Below are positions 26,136 through 35,500 of a DNA stretch of 64,000 bases, piece by piece. This DNA is from Candidatus Krumholzibacteriota bacterium (lineage in GTDB: Bacteria; Krumholzibacteriota; Krumholzibacteriia; Krumholzibacteriales; WJIX01). Made by a program: the position numbers and the translations under genes. Position 1 is the first letter of the stretch; every line of letters begins with the position of its first letter. The DNA lies in NCBI GenBank assembly GCA_034520215.1, contig JAXHNR010000001.1, positions 434,001-498,000 of the forward strand, given 5' to 3'. The notes under the pieces are model-generated. The model was given only the letters and a program-made list of their open reading frames with translations, did not search any database and was not told the origin of the DNA.

Positions 26136-27434
26136 ATGAGAAGATTATTTATTTCATTTGTATTGATATTTTTTCTGATACGACCCGCAATAGCCGGACA
26201 ACCCGATTTTAAGAGATATTTTACCTCTTCCTCCCTGAGAGTCGATCTGTATCATACGGGGTATAAGAGCAAGGAACTTTTCAGTATCGATGAAGTTATT
26301 GAGGAGCCCTGCTGGGGCGGAAATCACAATGCCCTTATAGATACGATGAATCTCGGGACTTATATTTATCGTGTTTTCGATCTTGAGACGAACGATTTAG
26401 TTTTCTCCAGGGGTTATTGTTCTATATTTGGTGAGTGGGTGACTACCGATGAAGCGCGTGAAGGCAAGGTCGGCACCTTTCATGAGTCGGTGATTATGCC
26501 TTTTCCGAGAAGACCGGTTCAGATAAGGATTGATCGGAGAAACAGAGAAAATATTTTCACCAATGTCTTCAGCTTCGTTGTCGATCCTGACGATTACAAT
26601 ATAGCGACAGAAAGCAGGTACGATTATTTCAGAGCGAGAACTCTGATTAAAAACGGGCCGCCGGCGAGGAAAGTTGATATTGTGATTATCGGGGACGGCT
26701 ATCGCAAAAATGAAAATCATAAACTGCGGAATGACGCGGAGAGATTTATTGAAGTACTCTTCAGTGTTGAGCCGTTTAAAAGCAGGAGGGATGATTTCAA
26801 CGTGCGTCTCGTTGAATCTGTCTCGGGTCAGTCGGGAGTTGATAATCCAAGAGAGAGTGATTACAGGAATAACCTTCTTGGCCTTTCGTTTGACACTTTT
26901 AGTATTGACAGATATATGCTTTCAACAGACAACAGGCGTATCAGGGATATTGCCGCCAAAGTACCCTACGATCAGGTGATCCTGTTGGCAAATGAAGAGA
27001 AGTACGGAGGCGGAGGAATATTTAATCTCTATTCCGCCTCGGTCTCAGATAATGAATATTCAGAGTATATTTTTGTCCATGAGTTCGGTCACGCTTTCGC
27101 GGGGCTCGCTGATGAATATTATTCATCAGAGGTTACTTATAATGATATGTATCCCAGAGGTGTTGAACCCTGGGAACCTAATGTTACAGCTCTCCTTAAC
27201 GGGGACTGTGTCAAATGGGGAGACCTTATCGGCCCGAATGTGCCAATTCCAACACCTGATGACTCTACATACGCGGGAATTACCGGTTGTTTTGAGGGAG
27301 CAGCTTATTCTGCTGAAGGACTATATCGTTCAAGCCGCGACTGTATTATGTTCTCGAAGTCGATTGAGAAAGGGTTTTGTCCGGCATGCGGGAGAGCCAT
27401 AGAGAGGATGATAGATTTCAGGACGAATCAGTGA
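26136..27434 (+). CDS. Secreted M64-family zinc peptidase
   Basis: A 432-residue protein with a cleavable signal peptide (hydrophobic residues 4-20, then AIAGQ) and GGAGG-type Shine-Dalgarno just upstream. The N-terminal 160 residues look beta-rich. The catalytic domain begins at VDIVIIGDGYRKNE, and the zinc site FVHEFGHAFAGLADEYY is the M64 signature (HExxHxxxGLxDEY). Two pairs of Cys near the end (FCPACG) could form disulfides or bind metal. The family includes a Clostridium IgA peptidase and uncharacterised outer-surface enzymes, and the substrate here is unknown. Monocistronic. Confidence 0.88.
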   Translation: MRRLFISFVLIFFLIRPAIAGQPDFKRYFTSSSLRVDLYHTGYKSKELFSIDEVIEEPCWGGNHNALIDTMNLGTYIYRVFDLETNDLVFSRGYCSIFGEWVTTDEAREGKVGTFHESVIMPFPRRPVQIRIDRRNRENIFTNVFSFVVDPDDYNIATESRYDYFRARTLIKNGPPARKVDIVIIGDGYRKNENHKLRNDAERFIEVLFSVEPFKSRRDDFNVRLVESVSGQSGVDNPRESDYRNNLLGLSFDTFSIDRYMLSTDNRRIRDIAAKVPYDQVILLANEEKYGGGGIFNLYSASVSDNEYSEYIFVHEFGHAFAGLADEYYSSEVTYNDMYPRGVEPWEPNVTALLNGDCVKWGDLIGPNVPIPTPDDSTYAGITGCFEGAAYSAEGLYRSSRDCIMFSKSIEKGFCPACGRAIERMIDFRTNQ

Positions 27435-27450
27435 ATGTGGTTCGTTACGA

Positions 27451-28200
27451 TTAGAGCGTAAGCCCTCCGTCGATTATTATAGTTTGTCCCTGAATCCAGC
27501 CCGCTTCTCTTGAGAGAAGGAATGAAACGACGGGAGCTATATCTTCAGGTTTACCGATTCTGCCTGAAGGGGTGCGTTTTTTCCATTCCTCTAATGTACG
27601 TTCTTTCTCCGGGAAATAGTCCAGAGAGGCGGTATCTACAGGTCCTCCGGAGACGGCGTTTACATTTATTCCCCTTGAGGCGAGTTCGCGTCCAAAATAA
27701 CGAACCAGCGATTCAAGAGCCGCTTTGCTGGCTCCGACAGCCGTATAGCCGGGAAGAACTGTTTGCCCTCCTATAGACGATATCGCGACTATTGACTTTA
27801 TTGAATCGCCAAACTGCTTGATTGTTTCCTGACAGCAGAGCATGAATGCTCTGGCGTTTGTATCTATCGCCTTTTTCCATCCCAACCGCCCGATCCTCTC
27901 AGCCGGACCCAAAACGCCTGAGACCGCGTTGGAAACAAAATAATCAAGGCTTCTGAATTGTTCGCTTAGTTCCCGGAACATATACCTGATCTCTTTATGG
28001 TCCGAAATGTCAGCTTTAAGAAGAATAGCTTTTCGTCCAAGTTTTTCAATCTCCTTAGCCGCTTTAGAAGCAGCCTTCCGGTCCCTTCTGAAATTAATAG
28101 CGATATCTGCTCCTTCAGAAGCCAGCCGGAGTGCTATCGCGAGCCCTATTCCTCTTGATCCTCCCGTTATAAGAGCCTTTTTACCTTTATGTTTCTTCAT
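27451..28200 (-). CDS. fabL: SDR enoyl-[ACP] reductase, FabL type
   Basis: A 249-residue short-chain dehydrogenase. The cofactor site is TGGSRGIGLAIA, and the substrate-side residues are FVSNAVSG and a Tyr-x6-Lys catalytic pair (YTAVGASKAALESL). NAVSGGPVDT and a GQTIIIDGG ending match Bacillus FabL rather than generic SDRs; FabL reduces enoyl-ACP with NADPH in fatty-acid elongation. Other SDR activities remain possible. It follows trxB by 17 nt on the same strand, and TrxB also uses NADPH. Confidence 0.78.
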   Translation of the reverse strand: MKKHKGKKALITGGSRGIGLAIALRLASEGADIAINFRRDRKAASKAAKEIEKLGRKAILLKADISDHKEIRYMFRELSEQFRSLDYFVSNAVSGVLGPAERIGRLGWKKAIDTNARAFMLCCQETIKQFGDSIKSIVAISSIGGQTVLPGYTAVGASKAALESLVRYFGRELASRGINVNAVSGGPVDTASLDYFPEKERTLEEWKKRTPSGRIGKPEDIAPVVSFLLSREAGWIQGQTIIIDGGLTL

Positions 28201-28217
28201 AGTTCAGCACCTCCAGG

Positions 28218-29138
28218 TTATTTGGTGCCTCCGAGCCATCTGTAGGCGTCAATCGCGGCCATACATCCGTCTCCCGCCGCCGTAACAGCCTGTCTGTACT
28301 TAAAATCTCTTACATCTCCCGCGGCGAAGACGCCCGGCACTGATGTTTGAGTGTTTTCCTTTGTTACAATATAATTCTTCTTGTCCATCTCGATTTTACC
28401 TTTGAATATATCAGTCGCGGGATCGTAACCGATGGCGAGGAATACTCCTTCTACAGGTAAAATTCTCTTTTCATCTGTCTTTACGTTTTTGAGTTTAATA
28501 CCAGTTACTTTGTCTTTTGAAACGTCGAGGATTTCTTCAACAGTACTGTTCCACGCGATATCTATTTTTTCGTTATCAAAGGCCTTTTTCTGCATGGCTT
28601 CTGATGCTCTCAGCTCGTCTCGTCTGTGTATGATGGTAACTTTACTCGCGAAACGCGTAAGAAAATCAGCTTCCTCTATAGCTGAATCACCGCCTCCAAC
28701 TACCGCTATATCTCTGTCCTTGAAGAAAAAGCCGTCGCACGTCGCGCAGGCGGAGACCCCTTTTCCCCTGAGTTTTGATTCCGAATCGATTCCAAGCCAG
28801 CGGGCTGTTGAGCCGGTTGCTATTATCACTGTTTTGGCAGTAACTTCATCTGAACCGCTTTTGATTACAAAGGGAGATTCGTTAAATTCTACTTCTGTAA
28901 TATAGCCGGGATTTATTTCCGCTTTGAATTTAGATGCCTGCTCCTTCATTTTTTCCATAAGCTCAGGCCCCTGAACCCCTTCCGGAAAGCCGGGGAAATT
29001 TTCGACTTCAGTTGTGATCATAAGCTGTCCGCCCGGGCTCATACCCTCGAAAACAACGGTCTTCATTTCAGAACGGCTCGTGTATATTGCCGCTGTAAGG
29101 CCCGCGGGCCCCGAACCTATTATTGCTACGTCGTACAT
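28218..29138 (-). CDS. trxB: Thioredoxin reductase
   Basis: A 306-residue flavoprotein. FAD-binding GSGPAGLTAAIYTSR lies at the N-terminus, the redox-active disulfide is CATCDG, NADPH-binding is VVGGGDSAIEEA, and the C-terminal FAD loop is GVFAAGDVRD. It passes electrons from NADPH to thioredoxin in the cytoplasm. Standard length, start ATG 29138 behind AAGGAGG, first gene of the trxB-fabL pair. Confidence 0.95.
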   Translation of the reverse strand: MYDVAIIGSGPAGLTAAIYTSRSEMKTVVFEGMSPGGQLMITTEVENFPGFPEGVQGPELMEKMKEQASKFKAEINPGYITEVEFNESPFVIKSGSDEVTAKTVIIATGSTARWLGIDSESKLRGKGVSACATCDGFFFKDRDIAVVGGGDSAIEEADFLTRFASKVTIIHRRDELRASEAMQKKAFDNEKIDIAWNSTVEEILDVSKDKVTGIKLKNVKTDEKRILPVEGVFLAIGYDPATDIFKGKIEMDKKNYIVTKENTQTSVPGVFAAGDVRDFKYRQAVTAAGDGCMAAIDAYRWLGGTK

Positions 29139-29195
29139 TCTTTCCTCCTTAAGTGATGTAGGTTAGCTTATTCTACAAAGGAAAATTCTAAAAGT

Positions 29196-30041
29196 TCAGT
29201 TTCTCATACTCCTTAGAAGAGCGAGGTTTTCCCTGTCCTCTTTAAAATCCTTTCCCTTAGGCGTTTCAAGTACCATTGGTATATTTTTGAATCTACTGTC
29301 GTTTACCAGCAGCGAAAATGCCTTTTTGCCTATTTTACCTTTGCCGATATGTTCGTGACGGTCTTTTCTGCTGTTAAAATCGTTCTTTGAGTCGTTGATG
29401 TGGAACGCCTTGAGATTCTCAAATCCAATTACCTTATTGAGCTGGGAAAAGGTCTTTTCGTATACTTTTTTATTTCTGATATCATATCCCGCGGCAAAAG
29501 AATGACAGGTATCATAGCATACTCCCACCCGTGACTTATCCTTCAGCCTACTTGTTATTTCTGCCAGATGTTCGAATCTGTGACCAATAGTATTACCCTG
29601 TCCCGCGGTAGTTTCAAGCAGTATCATTGTATTGAACCCGCTTGTTTCAGAGAAGACCTGATCAAGATTTCCGGCTATAGCTTTAATACCTTCATCTTCA
29701 CCGCTTCCTTTGTGGCTTCCAGGATGAAGCACGAGATAAGGAATCCCAAGAATTTCGCAACGTTTTGTTTCTATTACAAGAGCTTCAATCGACTTTTCAG
29801 CCTGCTTAGGTTCCGGTGAAGCCAGATTTATAAGATAGCTTGTATGAGCCATGATAAAATTTTCCCTGTAGTTATTTCTATTTTTATGAAATGCCGCGAT
29901 TTCTTCTTCTTTAAGAGGTCTTGCCTTCCATCTGTTAGAACTTTTTACAAATAGCTGCACGGCGTTACAGCCGGCTTCCTTGCCTCTTTCGAGGGCGAGG
30001 TGAACACCCCCAGCGATTGACATGTGTGAGCCTAGATTCAT
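29196..30041 (-). CDS. nfo: Endonuclease IV (AP endonuclease)
   Basis: A 281-residue TIM-barrel enzyme that cuts DNA at abasic sites using three zinc ions. It has the family's LGSHMSIAGGVHLAL start, LVLHPGSHKG, LLETTAGQGNTIG, VCYDTCHSFAAGYD, FHINDSK and RHEHIGKG motifs, which carry the His, Asp and Glu metal ligands. Complete length. It is divergent from the DUF2007 gene and a second base-excision repair gene near nth. Confidence 0.95.
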   Translation of the reverse strand: MNLGSHMSIAGGVHLALERGKEAGCNAVQLFVKSSNRWKARPLKEEEIAAFHKNRNNYRENFIMAHTSYLINLASPEPKQAEKSIEALVIETKRCEILGIPYLVLHPGSHKGSGEDEGIKAIAGNLDQVFSETSGFNTMILLETTAGQGNTIGHRFEHLAEITSRLKDKSRVGVCYDTCHSFAAGYDIRNKKVYEKTFSQLNKVIGFENLKAFHINDSKNDFNSRKDRHEHIGKGKIGKKAFSLLVNDSRFKNIPMVLETPKGKDFKEDRENLALLRSMRN

Positions 30042-30152
30042 AGCTTTCTTTCGTCTGTCTTTAGTAATATATTATTGTATTAACTGTTCACTGTTGATGA
30101 TAAAATTTACTCAGTAAAATTGCAAAATAATTATTAGTTCAAGGGGTGATGA

Positions 30153-30389
30153 ATGATTGATGAGAATGATACGAAGCTTGTTGAGCTCACTTCTGTGCAG
30201 GGCGAAATGGAAGAAAATCTTGTTATTGGAATACTAAAAGGAGAGGGGATAGATGTTCTCGTGAAATCGAACAGAGCCGGCGGCGCTCTCCCCTTTACAA
30301 TGGACGGGATGGGTAAAGTCAGAATATATGTTCGCGAGGATCAGCTGGAAGAGGCAATAAGGCTGCTTGAAGAGTATAGGGAGGATTAG
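30153..30389 (+). CDS. DUF2007-type small putative signal-transducing protein
   Basis: A 78-residue protein. The pattern VELTSVQGEMEENLVIGILK, then VRIYVREDQLEEAIRLLEE, matches the DUF2007 family (ferredoxin-like fold, about 70 residues). Members are thought to bind a ligand or partner, but none is defined. It stands alone between nfo and tRNA-Val, with GGGGTG upstream of the ATG. Confidence 0.7.
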   Translation: MIDENDTKLVELTSVQGEMEENLVIGILKGEGIDVLVKSNRAGGALPFTMDGMGKVRIYVREDQLEEAIRLLEEYRED

Positions 30390-30538
30390 CCGCCGTATTT
30401 ACAAAACGCTTATGAAACCGGGAGAAACTCCAAGCTTTGGAATTACTTGCATGTCTTTTTAAAAGGGTTTATAGTGGTTTTGTGATTGTTCTCGCTTGGG
30501 CAACCTGAATATCGGTGGTGTAAGAATAAAGATTGTGT

Positions 30539-30614
30539 GGGAGCTTAACTCAGTGGTTAGAGTGCTATCTTCACACGGTAGAAGTCACTGGTTCAAATCC
30601 AGTAGTTCCCACCA
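30539..30614 (+). tRNA. tRNA-Val(CAC)
   Basis: A cloverleaf with encoded CCA: acceptor GGGAGCT/AGTTCCC, D arm ACTC/GAGT, anticodon stem CTATC/GGTAG around TTCACAC (anticodon CAC) and T arm CTGG/CCAG with loop TTCAAAT. It stands alone. The 249 nt that follow, up to the Nif3-like gene, show nothing recognisable. Confidence 0.93.
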
Positions 30615-30863
30615 TTATTATATGTTTGAAATAATGACGGGTGAGACTTAATTTAATTCCTTAAAAAATATCGGGATATCTAAGTCGCGGCGTTCAAATG
30701 AGCAGTATTTCCTACTTTTATCTTTAAATTCCGCAGGATATTTGATATACTGACTCCCGCGTCTAAAAGGGACAGTTTCAGATTAAATAGATTGAAATTA
30801 GACAATAGCCATTGACGGAAATGTAAAGCGCGGCACCTTCAGAAAACTTTTTCTCTGCTTATC

Positions 30864-31619
30864 TTAAAGCCCGGTTGGGATATCTACAAATGTGGTTTTA
30901 AGGTTAAACTCTTTCTCCAGTAATTTCCCGAGAGCTTTTACTCCCGGTGTTTCAGTGGCATAATGTCCAGCATAGAGGAGTGTTATTCCTTCTTCGCGCG
31001 ATGGATGATATACCGCGTGAGATGACTCGCCGGTCAGAAGCGCGTCACATCCGGTTTTTGCCGCTTCAGAGGCGAGAGAGGCGCCGCTTCCCGATACTAT
31101 CGCCAGTTTTTCTATTTTAGACGGTCCGAAGGGGTTTGATTTTACTTGAGTTTTAAGCAATCTATTTATTTTTCTTGAAAGACCTCTTGTTGAAACAGGA
31201 CGGGGCAGTTTTCCGCAGACGCCTATTTCCTTGCCCATATAGTTTCCGAAAGAAGATATATCCTTCATTTTCAACATGGACGCTATCTGAGCGTTGTTTC
31301 CGATCTCCCTATGGAAATCAAGGGGGAGGTGCGCCGCGTAAAGGGATATACCATTTTTCAGGAGACGGGCTATTCGCCGTTTTAAGATTCCGGTTATTGG
31401 TTCCCGGCCGCCCCAGAAAAGCCCGTGATGAACAATTAACATATTTGATCTGTTTCCGGCGGCCTTTTTTATAGACAGATCACAGGCGTCAACGGCGAGC
31501 GTGATCTTTGACACCTTTCCAGAACCTTCTACCTGGAGGCCGTTAAGTGAAGCGTCATCGGTAAAATCATCGATAGCCAATTCGTCGTCGAGAAAGTTCT
31601 TAAGAGTCGCGAGAAGCAA
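30864..31619 (-). CDS. Nif3/YbgI-type dinuclear metal-centre protein
   Basis: A 251-residue protein, from TTG 31619 with AAGGAG 8 nt upstream. Nif3 motifs are NGLQVEG, a VDACD segment, VHHGLFWGG (metal His pair), AAHLPLD, and near the end GHYATE (the last metal ligands). The family forms hexameric toroids with a di-metal site. It is often annotated as GTP cyclohydrolase I type 2, a label with little support. It lies 34 nt downstream of the gene at 31654-32580 on the same strand. Confidence 0.88.
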   Translation of the reverse strand: MLLATLKNFLDDELAIDDFTDDASLNGLQVEGSGKVSKITLAVDACDLSIKKAAGNRSNMLIVHHGLFWGGREPITGILKRRIARLLKNGISLYAAHLPLDFHREIGNNAQIASMLKMKDISSFGNYMGKEIGVCGKLPRPVSTRGLSRKINRLLKTQVKSNPFGPSKIEKLAIVSGSGASLASEAAKTGCDALLTGESSHAVYHPSREEGITLLYAGHYATETPGVKALGKLLEKEFNLKTTFVDIPTGL

Positions 31620-31653
31620 AAGTTCACTCCTTGTCTATCTGTTAAATACTGAT

Positions 31654-32580
31654 TTATCTCATTTCCCTTTGCCGGGATAGTAAAACATCAAAGGAACTTT
31701 GATCAAGCTTAATATTTAACTTTTGAAGAGAGGAGCTCCCTTCCGGTATATCAAAAATGTAAGAATTACCGGCGGAACGTAAACGCGTTGGAGTGTCCGG
31801 CTCGGAAAGATTTATAACAAGATCAATGCCGGGTACCGATCTTGCCAGGTCCATACTCTTTTCAGAGCTTACATGCGACAGGGCTATTATCAGATCGCAC
31901 ATTTCATTTTTCATTTTGGTCGCGGCTTCTAAAGACGCTATCTTGGGATTGATGGTTTTGTATGTTCTCACGGTTGTGTAATCAGAATCTTCTTCATCGA
32001 ATGCAACGCTGAAGATTCCGGTTTTAACTTCTGCTATTTCACCTGTTTCGGGATTTTCCCCTTTTATTTCCTTAATTATCCATCTTCTGAAGATTGCCCC
32101 TCCGTTACTATCGATAATATTCGCAGAGGTAAATGGAATGTGAGAGTAACCTGATTCAATCAATTTAAGGAAGTAATCCATATTCCGGGATAAATCAACC
32201 GCTACGGCGTCATATCTTAGATTTTTGGCCGCTCTTGTAAAATCAATAAAATCTGAATATTTATTTTCAGCTCTATAGCATCCAATTCCGCATAATTCAA
32301 CAAGTAGCCCATATCCTTTTCTTCTGCTTGGATATTTGTCGTAATTGTAACCGTCTTTTTTGGTTTCTGCAGGGTCTCTTTCTCCCTGGGAAAGTTTAAT
32401 GGGGTAGGAGACATTGTGTGTTACAAATATTGTAAAATCAATTTTTTCCCGTTTTAACCTGTTGTGTTCGGAGCGTGAAATATAAATCCTCAAGGAAATA
32501 TATACGGCAAGCAGAACAATAAAAACGATCATTGATATTCTTAATAATATGGGAGTTTCTCTTTTAGTTCTTCTTTTCAT
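31654..32580 (-). CDS. Membrane-anchored, metal-site-less 5'-nucleotidase-like protein
   Basis: A 308-residue protein with one N-terminal membrane segment (about residues 11-32) and a soluble, probably periplasmic, part. The order of motifs follows the UshA/5'-nucleotidase phosphoesterase domain: FVTHNVS where DxHG would be, YDAVAVDLSRNMDYF where GNHEFD would be, IPFTSANI, DLIIALSHVSS, and VPGIDLVINLSEPDT where the GGHSH stands. The metal ligands are therefore missing or changed throughout, and catalysis is unlikely. Its ATG lies inside the end of the large regulator gene (17-nt overlap), so the two are translationally coupled. It may be a sensor or binding partner for that regulator. Confidence 0.6.
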   Translation of the reverse strand: MKRRTKRETPILLRISMIVFIVLLAVYISLRIYISRSEHNRLKREKIDFTIFVTHNVSYPIKLSQGERDPAETKKDGYNYDKYPSRRKGYGLLVELCGIGCYRAENKYSDFIDFTRAAKNLRYDAVAVDLSRNMDYFLKLIESGYSHIPFTSANIIDSNGGAIFRRWIIKEIKGENPETGEIAEVKTGIFSVAFDEEDSDYTTVRTYKTINPKIASLEAATKMKNEMCDLIIALSHVSSEKSMDLARSVPGIDLVINLSEPDTPTRLRSAGNSYIFDIPEGSSSLQKLNIKLDQSSFDVLLSRQREMR

Positions 32581-35500
32581 ATTTTTTCAGACGTGAATAA
32601 AGGGTAGGTTTTGAAATTCCCAGAATTGAAGCGGCTTTTGTTTTATCTTTTGTGATTTGCACTATTTTTTTAATAATTGAGCCTTCTATCTTAGCAAGAA
32701 TGGGATCCTCGGATGACAGGTTCATATTGTCGAGAAGAACCTTTATCGCGTCATCTATAGTGGATGATATTCCGGCATCCAACCCATCGGAATATTTGAT
32801 TATATTATCAGGCAGATCACCGGCAGTAATAGTTTCACTGCCGGATATGATAATCAGCCTTATAATCACGCTCTCGAGCTGCCGTACATTTCCCGGCCAT
32901 GGGTATTTCTCAAGATACATAATAGCTTCCGGCGATAATTTTTTGACAGGTATGTTGTACAGCTTACAATACATTCTTAGAAAATGATTGCACAGAGGTT
33001 TAATGTCTTCTCTCCTGTCCTTAAGTGACGGTATCTTAATTGGAAATATATTTATCCGGTAGAAGAGGTCTTCTCTGAACTTGCCCTGTTTAACCAGTTC
33101 AAGAAGGTTTCTGTTTGTCGCGGTTATTATTCTTGCTTTTGTCTCTATCTTTTTTGTGCCTCCTACCCTGAAGAATGTTCTCTCTTCGATAACGTGGAGC
33201 AATTTAGGCTGGAGAGCGAGGGGCAGATCTCCTATTTCATTGAGAAAGATAGTTCCTTCTCCCGCAGATTCAAAATGTCCGATCTTCTTTTTATGAGCTC
33301 CGGTAAATGCTCCTTTTTCATGCCCAAAAAGTTCGCTCTCGAGCAGTTCACTGGGCAGAGCTGAACAATTTATTGTTTGAAGAGGAAAGTCGCCGTGCAA
33401 GCCGGAATAATGAATGGTTTTTGCTATCAGATCCTTCCCCGTGCCACTTTCACCTGTTAAAAGAATGGTTGTGTCCATTTCTTTTATTCCGTCTATCATC
33501 TCACAGACCAGACGCATAGAAGCTGATTTTCTGATGATATTTTCATAGCCAGAGCTTGCTCCGATGCTTTTTACACTCTTTCTGATTTTTGTTTTTTCGG
33601 GTGAAGAGGCATTATCGGCAAGAAGAGCCCTTTCCAGTCCAGTGGCAAACTGTTGAGTTAGAGCCAGCAGCAGATTTCTGTCAGCTCCGCTTGGAGATGT
33701 AACTGATTTCGTGGAGTCAAGATAGAAGCAGCCTTTTATTTCATTGTCCAGTTTGAGAGGAATACATATAATCCTGGGATGTTTTTCAATAAATTCGTCG
33801 CTGACTTTGTCAAGGGGAACACTTATTTGCAATGTATCGAGGGGATATCCAAGATGTCCGACAATATCTATTATCGAGGCTATATTGACGTCTCCAAGTT
33901 GTTTTCCCGGAATAAAATCGCCTGTTGAAGCAACAATTCTGTATGATTCTGCGATGTTGTCTCTCAAAGCGATAAAACCTCTCTCGGAATCTGTTATTTT
34001 TAGAGCTGATTTTATAGTCGTGCTGTATAATTTCTCCGGGTCGCGTATTGTCCGGAACATGGATGCAATTCTGCAGAGTGTTCTGTAATTTTTTGAATCT
34101 CTTTCGGTTTTAGCATTTTCAGAATCATAAATGGCGTCAAGTTTTTCCTGCAGTTTGCTGATTCGGCCGGAGAAAGCCTCGTTGTTATCAGCAAGAGATG
34201 ATGAACGCAGGAGATGTTCACGCGCCAGAGCTTCGTTTTTGTCTTCGAGATAAAGTTCGCCGAGTTCAGCGGATATTCTGGCGGCGGTGTTTTTCCTGCC
34301 CAAAAGAGATAGTTCTATGCTTACACCTTCAAGTTTAGCGATCCCTTCATCCCTTTCGCCGGTTTTGATCTTCAACCTTCCCTCCAGGGTGTTCAGGAGT
34401 GCTGTTTCAAGATGGGATCCAATCTTTAAATTGAGTTTCCTTGCTTTATTTAGAAGTTCTTTTGCTTTTTCAATCTCATCTGTCGCGAGGAACAGTTGAC
34501 CCAGACGGCGCAGTACTACCGCTTCTTCACGAACAGATTTCGTTTTTTGACAGATCCGTAAATCACGAAAGTAGCAATTAGCGGCCTTTTCATAATCACC
34601 CTTGAGATAGCTTATATCTCCCATAGTGCCGTAGGTTTCCGCCAGTATTTGCTGGTTGTCCGTGTCTTCGGCAAGTTTGCAGGATACTTCACAATTTTTG
34701 TCAGCTTCTTCAAAATCCCCAATATCGAGATATGTCAACGCTATGTTCAAGTGAGTAGCCGCCAGTCCGGGCAGGTTGTTGTTTCTTTGTTTTGTTTTCA
34801 TGCTTTTGGTAAAACATTCAATTGCTTCATTTATCCTGCCGGTAGAACGGTATACAAGCCCGAGATTGTTAAAGCTGGAAGCTATTCCCGATGCGTCGTT
34901 GTTTTCTTCTCTAAGGTTGAGGCATTTGGTGTGACACAGAATTGCCTCTTCGTATTTGCTTCTGTTCCAGTTTATTGTTCCCATAAGGTTGTATGATTGA
35001 GCGAGTTCACTCGGGTATTGTTTCTTATCGATTATTTTCTGAACATCGAGGCAATTCTGCCAGGATTCATCGAATTGTCCCAGTCTGTAATATATCCACG
35101 CGAGATCATTTATGAGCTTTGAGTGTTCTTTTACAGTGATATGTTCAGAGTGAACAGCGATAGCTTCTTTAAGCAGGTTCAAAGCTTTTATAAATTCCCC
35201 TCTTTTTTCGTATATTTCACTTTCTTTTCTAATTGCCTCAACAACTATAGTTCTTAACTTGTGTGATTGACCGGCTTTGCTGATTCTGTTTCTGCACGAT
35301 TTGAAGAAATCTTTTGCTTTGGTCAATTGACCCGATAAAGAGTAGAAGCTTCCTATTTCTATAAGAAATTTTGAGTACATTTCAAGAGGAAGATAAGCCT
35401 CGAATCCTCTCTGGATAAAATTATTGTAAAGGCAGGTTAAGGCGGCAGTCTGTCTTTCTCCCAGAAAGCGTTTGAAAGTGCTGTAGTATCTCGCCGCGGT

